Of a DNA stretch of 17,199 bases, positions 13,895 through 17,199 are shown one piece after another. The position numbers and the translations under genes are program-made. A model generated the notes under the pieces. The model ran no database searches. It saw only the letters and a program-made list of their open reading frames with translations, and was not told where the DNA came from. Every line of letters starts with the position of its first letter. Within the stretch, counting starts at the first letter, position 1. Source of the DNA: Clostridiales bacterium UBA5446 (GTDB lineage Bacteria > Bacillota > Clostridia > Oscillospirales > Oscillospiraceae); NCBI GenBank assembly GCA_002427465.1, contig DIRC01000056.1, positions 1,202-18,400 of the forward strand. Reading direction: 5' to 3'.

Positions 13895-16231
13895 TCACTT
13901 CAGGCACTTCTCCACAAAGACTTTCACCACATCGGGATCATATCGGATTCCCGCGCACCGGAGAAGCTCCCGGGCGCCCTCGTCCGGCGTCATGGCGTTG
14001 CTGGAAATAGGGTTAATCATAGCGTCATAAGCCTCCGCCACGGCGATAATCCTGGCCGGCAGAAGAATTTCCTCCGCCTTGAGTTTTTTAGGGTATCCGC
14101 CGCCGTCCCAATGCTCGTGATGCTGAAAGACATACTGCGCGATATCGGAAAAACTCTCCGAAGCGCTCAATATGCGGTATCCAAGTTCCGGATGGCAGTG
14201 GATCTCCCCCTGCTCGGTCAAGGTCAGGCGCCCTTTTTTCAAAAGAATATTCTCATCGATATAGATTTTCCCGATATCATGCATTATCCCGGCAAGCTTT
14301 ATCCGATTGACGGTATAGCTGTCCAGACCCATGGCCGCGGCAATTGCCGCGCACAACTCCCCAACCCGCTTTGAGTGTTCCATTTCCCTGCGGCTTTTTT
14401 CATACAGGGTGCCTATAAGCGCACCTATTGTCTTCCCATCGGCGGATCTGCGCTCAAATTTATTTCGATACATGCGGTCTTCCGCTTTTTTAATGATATC
14501 GTAAATATCCTGGGTGCCGCTTACCTTCGTTGCGCCGCCAAAGGAAACCGTCGCGTCCAGCATCCCCGCTTTGCCTATGGCTATTTGCTCGTTGATCCGC
14601 CCCAATACCCTCTGGGAATCCGCAAAGTCTGTGTTTGGAAGCAGAAGCGCAAACTCATCACCGCCGATTCTTGCCACGATGTCGCCCGCCCTGCAGCTGC
14701 TCCTGATCGCCTGGGCCGCGCACTTTATAAGCCTGTCCCCTTCCTGGTGTCCAAAGATGTCGTTGACGAATTTCAGGGAGTTGACGTCGCCAAGGATAAT
14801 AGATACCGGAAGGTTCCTGTCCACGTCTATTCTCCGCAGCTCCTCTTCGTAATAACGGCGGTTATAAAGCCCGGTAAGCGGGTCGTGATAGCTGAGGTAC
14901 CGGCTTTCCTCCTCCCGGCGCCTCTGCTCCGTGATATCCCTGCATATTCCGACAATACCGATCACATTACCTTCGGCGTCGACATGCGGGGCCTTCAGAA
15001 TTTCGCACAGGGTTCTCACGCCGTCTCCTAAAACGAACCAATCCTCCGTACGGATTGTCCGCCGCGAACGGAGGGTCTCCCGGTCGATGAATCGGGCGCG
15101 CTCCGCCGCCTCGGGGTTGACCACATCCATATCCGTCTTGCCCACGATCATGTTCTTATCCCTGCCTAAAAGCTTGGCACATGCCGTATTGCAGTCGAGA
15201 TACGTCCCCTCGCCGTCCTTATAAAACACCGCTTCGGGAATGGAATCCAGCAGGGATTCCAGCAGCCTGATCCGGCTAGTTTTTCTGTGCTCCGTCTCCT
15301 TAAGGGCGGTCATATCCAGCGTTACCGTGAAAAAGTATTTTTCACGCTTATTGTCCAGGATCACGCCGGAATGCAGCCCGTCGATAACCTGCCCCCACCG
15401 GTTTCTGATCTTGATATATTTGTCTCTGAAGCCGCCCTGCTCCAGCATAACTTTTGCGATATCTTTTTTATAGACAGCCTCGTTGCAGATTTTCAGCTCC
15501 ACCGCCGTCCTGCCTATCGCCTCGTCCCTGGAATACCCAAGTTTCTCTGTAAACGCAGCATTAACATCAATAATTCTGTAGTTTTCTGCGTTTGTAAGCA
15601 CCATAATGGCCGGAATAGCATCGATGATTTTATAGAAATTCTCAAGCACGGCATGCTCTGCGGATATGTCCTTGACTATGCCGTAGGCGCATCCGACGCC
15701 TTCCCATGAACCCAGGAGGAGGACCGTTTCGGAGGGAATGAGAATTTCCGCCAGGGTTTTGCTTGAATGCCCTGAGGTGTTTAGCTCTTTCTTGATATAA
15801 TCCGAAAAAATTTTGGTGTCCCGGGTCTGCAGGAGATCCTCAACAATCTTTTTCCCGGTAATATCCTTGCCTGAGGCATAGATAAGACCATCCAGAAACT
15901 GAGCTTCCCATTCCAGACATAGCCATTTCCCATTTTTCCCATTCAGTCTGCTTATGAACCCAACCGTCTTATTGGTATTTGCCAGCTCAAACAGGGCTTT
16001 TTCTGCCGCCTCGGCGTCTTCCCTGAATACAAACTGGCTGAAACTGTGGCCGATAAGATCTTTCTGCGGATACCCCAGAAGTTCTTCCCACGGTTTGTTG
16101 GCCTTAATGATTTTACCATCGGCAGCAATGATGCACAAAAAGTTAAGACCGATCTCAAAAAACTGAGAAAGTAAAGCCGCATCATCATAAGTCTGTGTTT
16201 TTCCGGGCTGACCGGATTTATTTTGCTCCAT
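13895..16231 (-). CDS. PAS-PAS-PAS-GGDEF-HD-GYP cyclic-di-GMP signalling enzyme
   Basis: A 778-residue protein without evident membrane segments, so likely cytosolic. PAS domains lie at about 23-130, 195-312 and 322-436; the sensed signal is not visible. The GGDEF domain (about 440-600) has YHDPLTGLYNRRYYEE, GDVNSLKFVND, an intact GGDEF (523-527) and the RAGD inhibitory site (514-517) five residues before it, so it should make c-di-GMP and be product-inhibited. The HD-GYP domain (about 608-778) has HDIGK (651-655), HHEHWDGGGYP (704-714) and VAE in place of VAD at 731-733, a Glu where the family mostly has a metal-binding Asp. So both synthesis and breakdown are plausible. GGGGGAT precedes ATG 16231 by 5 bases. 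It has its own terminator-bounded unit; its promoter was not clear to me. Confidence 0.93.
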   Translation of the reverse strand: MEQNKSGQPGKTQTYDDAALLSQFFEIGLNFLCIIAADGKIIKANKPWEELLGYPQKDLIGHSFSQFVFREDAEAAEKALFELANTNKTVGFISRLNGKNGKWLCLEWEAQFLDGLIYASGKDITGKKIVEDLLQTRDTKIFSDYIKKELNTSGHSSKTLAEILIPSETVLLLGSWEGVGCAYGIVKDISAEHAVLENFYKIIDAIPAIMVLTNAENYRIIDVNAAFTEKLGYSRDEAIGRTAVELKICNEAVYKKDIAKVMLEQGGFRDKYIKIRNRWGQVIDGLHSGVILDNKREKYFFTVTLDMTALKETEHRKTSRIRLLESLLDSIPEAVFYKDGEGTYLDCNTACAKLLGRDKNMIVGKTDMDVVNPEAAERARFIDRETLRSRRTIRTEDWFVLGDGVRTLCEILKAPHVDAEGNVIGIVGICRDITEQRRREEESRYLSYHDPLTGLYNRRYYEEELRRIDVDRNLPVSIILGDVNSLKFVNDIFGHQEGDRLIKCAAQAIRSSCRAGDIVARIGGDEFALLLPNTDFADSQRVLGRINEQIAIGKAGMLDATVSFGGATKVSGTQDIYDIIKKAEDRMYRNKFERRSADGKTIGALIGTLYEKSRREMEHSKRVGELCAAIAAAMGLDSYTVNRIKLAGIMHDIGKIYIDENILLKKGRLTLTEQGEIHCHPELGYRILSASESFSDIAQYVFQHHEHWDGGGYPKKLKAEEILLPARIIAVAEAYDAMINPISSNAMTPDEGARELLRCAGIRYDPDVVKVFVEKCLK

Positions 16232-16326
16232 ACACTATCCCCCAAAATGGATCAATTCCTGCTCTTATCCGGGCAATATAACACCTGCGTATATGAGAAA
16301 ATGCAATGGCCCTTAAACAATTATAA

Positions 16327-16390
16327 TAAAAAAGCCGTAGATAAACAATACATTTTATGCAATGCGTAAATCTGCTGGAAATACGGCTTT
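16327..16390 (-). terminator. terminator-like inverted repeat with a long loop
   Basis: AAAGCCGTA (16331-16339) pairs exactly with TACGGCTTT (16382-16390) around a 42-base loop. On the minus strand the second arm is followed by a T run and TTATAATT. It comes right after the stronger terminator at 16396-16430, so it is either a backup terminator for nifU or part of a small structured RNA. The rest of 16232-16330 holds no gene and no convincing promoter beyond a lone TATATT. Confidence 0.45.
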
Positions 16391-16395
16391 AACGT

Positions 16396-16430
16396 AAAAA
16401 ATGCCTGTAGGCTATTGATATCCCACAGGC
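16396..16430 (-). terminator. intrinsic terminator of the nifU-like gene
   Basis: A 9-position stem (16403-16411 with 16422-16430) with one A-C mismatch, a 10-base loop, and six T residues after the stem on the minus strand. It starts about 36 bases after the nifU-like stop codon. Confidence 0.8.
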
Positions 16431-16465
16431 GCTTACCCCACTGTTTGGTTTTAAACGAATGTGGC

Positions 16466-16909
16466 CTAACCTCCGCAATGACCGCAGCAGCCGCAGCAGT
16501 CGCCGCAACCCGGGCTGCAGTCGTCCATTCCGGAGAAATCGACCCCGTTTCTTTCGTAATAATCAACAATCGCGGCCCGGATGCCTTCTTCCACGAGAAC
16601 GAAGCAGTTCATTTTGGCGGGAGGCAGACTATCCAGGGCATCGGCAACGGCCTTATTCGTCAACTGCAGCGCCTGGCCGATTGTTTTCCCCTTCACAAGC
16701 TCGGGGGCCATGGAGGATGCCGCCGCCGCCGCGCAGCGGCCGAAGGCGTTGGACTTGATGTCCACGATCACGTCGTTTACTACTTTGATATAAATTCTCA
16801 TAATGTCCCCGCATCCGGGATCGCCGACCTCTCCGATGCCGTCGGCATCCAAAATATCTTCCACATTATGCGGATGATTGAAATTATCCGTCACCTTTTC
16901 GGAATGCAT
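16466..16909 (-). CDS. NifU/IscU-like Fe-S cluster scaffold protein with a Cys-rich tail
   Basis: A 147-residue protein of the NifU N-terminal/IscU scaffold family, on which Fe-S clusters are built from desulfurase sulfur. HPHNVEDILDADGIGEVGDP, then C33 (PGCGDIM, with D35), C59 and C102 (PAKMNCFVLVEE) are the three conserved cysteines; their spacings of 26 and 43 match the E. coli IscU ones, so C59 aligns despite an Arg where Gly is usual. The last 17 residues, CSPGCGDCCGCCGHCGG, contain seven Cys and one His and are not part of the normal fold. AAGGGGAA is just upstream of ATG 16909. The gene follows the nifS remnant by about 36 bases, the standard clostridial nifS-nifU order, but the desulfurase next to it is broken. 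Confidence 0.9.
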   Translation of the reverse strand: MHSEKVTDNFNHPHNVEDILDADGIGEVGDPGCGDIMRIYIKVVNDVIVDIKSNAFGRCAAAAASSMAPELVKGKTIGQALQLTNKAVADALDSLPPAKMNCFVLVEEGIRAAIVDYYERNGVDFSGMDDCSPGCGDCCGCCGHCGG

Positions 16910-16945
16910 ATACTTCCCCTTTCTGTTTACAGTTTTCCGGCGCGG

Positions 16946-17199
16946 TCATGAGCCGCAGGCCAAATCCGGCCACTGGGGAGACATTTCCCTCAGGCGGGAT
17001 ATGACGGCCGGCAGCTTTTCGAGAATATCCTCGATAACCGCCTTGGTGTTGTTTTCGCTGAGTGAGAGCCGGAGTAGCATGCCGAGCCCGATAAGGCGCA
17101 TATCCCGCTCTGGTCGAGAAACAGAACCATGGATTCGACTTCAGTCCCTTCAAATGCAATAGATGGACGAGGGGCTGCCGCATCCTCCCGAAAGATACG
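16946..17199 (-). pseudogene. nifS-type cysteine desulfurase remnant, internally deleted and frameshifted, running off the window
   Basis: Three pieces of a NifS-like protein follow in order, in different frames. At 17197-17153 YLSGGCGSPSSIY resembles the N-terminal YLxxxYGNPSSIY segment and hits a stop at 17152-17150. At 17154-17077 FEGTEVESMVLFLDQSG followed by ICALSGSAC is the stretch ending in the active-site cysteine near residue 330. At 17080-16946 LRLSLSENNTKAVIEDILEK and AVISRLREMSPQWPDL form the C-terminus. About 270 residues between the first two and about 28 after the active-site Cys are missing. The first piece is short and could be chance; the frame change between the second and third is plain. 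The gene cannot give a working desulfurase as read, unless the sequence has assembly errors. Confidence 0.8.

Noticed and set aside
11014..14374. Three long plus-strand open frames over the lar operon and the PAS protein
   Set aside because: All antisense to clear conserved proteins, with no ribosome sites and no recognisable domains.
16884..17183. A 99-codon minus-strand frame across the nifS remnant
   Set aside because: It is out of register with the NifS-like pieces and has no recognisable similarity; the frame that carries the C-terminal NifS fragment is a different one.
1..17199. CRISPR array, tRNA, rRNA, insertion sequence or prophage genes
   Set aside because: No regularly spaced repeats, cloverleaf, rRNA core or transposase or phage protein was seen on either strand.

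Overview
The window looks like a chromosomal segment of a fairly GC-rich, anaerobic, low-temperature-adapted or gut-type Clostridia (Bacillota); the temperature and habitat are not shown by the sequence, only the lineage is suggested. The pointers to Clostridia are strong AGGAGG-type ribosome sites, sigma-A promoters, a split transketolase, a clostridial-style FolD, a DUF606 permease, an ECF substrate-binding subunit, feoAB under a DtxR-type box, larEBC, and a nifS/nifU pair. Family-level placement cannot be made by eye. All genes but one lie on the minus strand. No rRNA, tRNA, CRISPR array or intact mobile element was seen.

Layout, in window order. (1) 1-2831: a minus-strand operon with its own promoter encodes the two transketolase subunits and an sn-glycerol-1-phosphate dehydrogenase-like enzyme that runs off the window start. 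(2) 2916-3927: a divergent DUF606 permease with its own promoter ends at a bidirectional terminator. (3) 3926-8023: a minus-strand operon encodes a sugar-nucleotidyltransferase-like protein, a DUF4430 exported protein, an ECF S-component, and a 678-residue fusion of FolD to a family-4 glycosyltransferase. (4) 8103-10699: feoA-feoB for ferrous iron uptake, with a clear DtxR/IdeR-like palindrome at the promoter. (5) 10747-13731: larE-larB-larC, which make the nickel-pincer nucleotide cofactor, follow a roughly 220-nt structured leader that ends in an intrinsic terminator, so this is a candidate riboswitch. (6) 13895-16231: a PAS-PAS-PAS-GGDEF-HD-GYP cyclic-di-GMP enzyme. (7) 16328-17199: a NifU-like Fe-S scaffold with an unusual Cys-rich tail, and upstream of it a broken nifS remnant that reaches the window end.

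How the genes fit together: metal handling recurs (Fe(II) import, Ni cofactor assembly, Fe-S scaffold), but these are separate transcription units. The most notable items are the FolD-glycosyltransferase fusion, the larE leader, the decayed nifS next to an intact nifU, and the DUF4430/ECF-S pair. The lar operon has no larA in the window, so the enzyme that uses the cofactor must be elsewhere.
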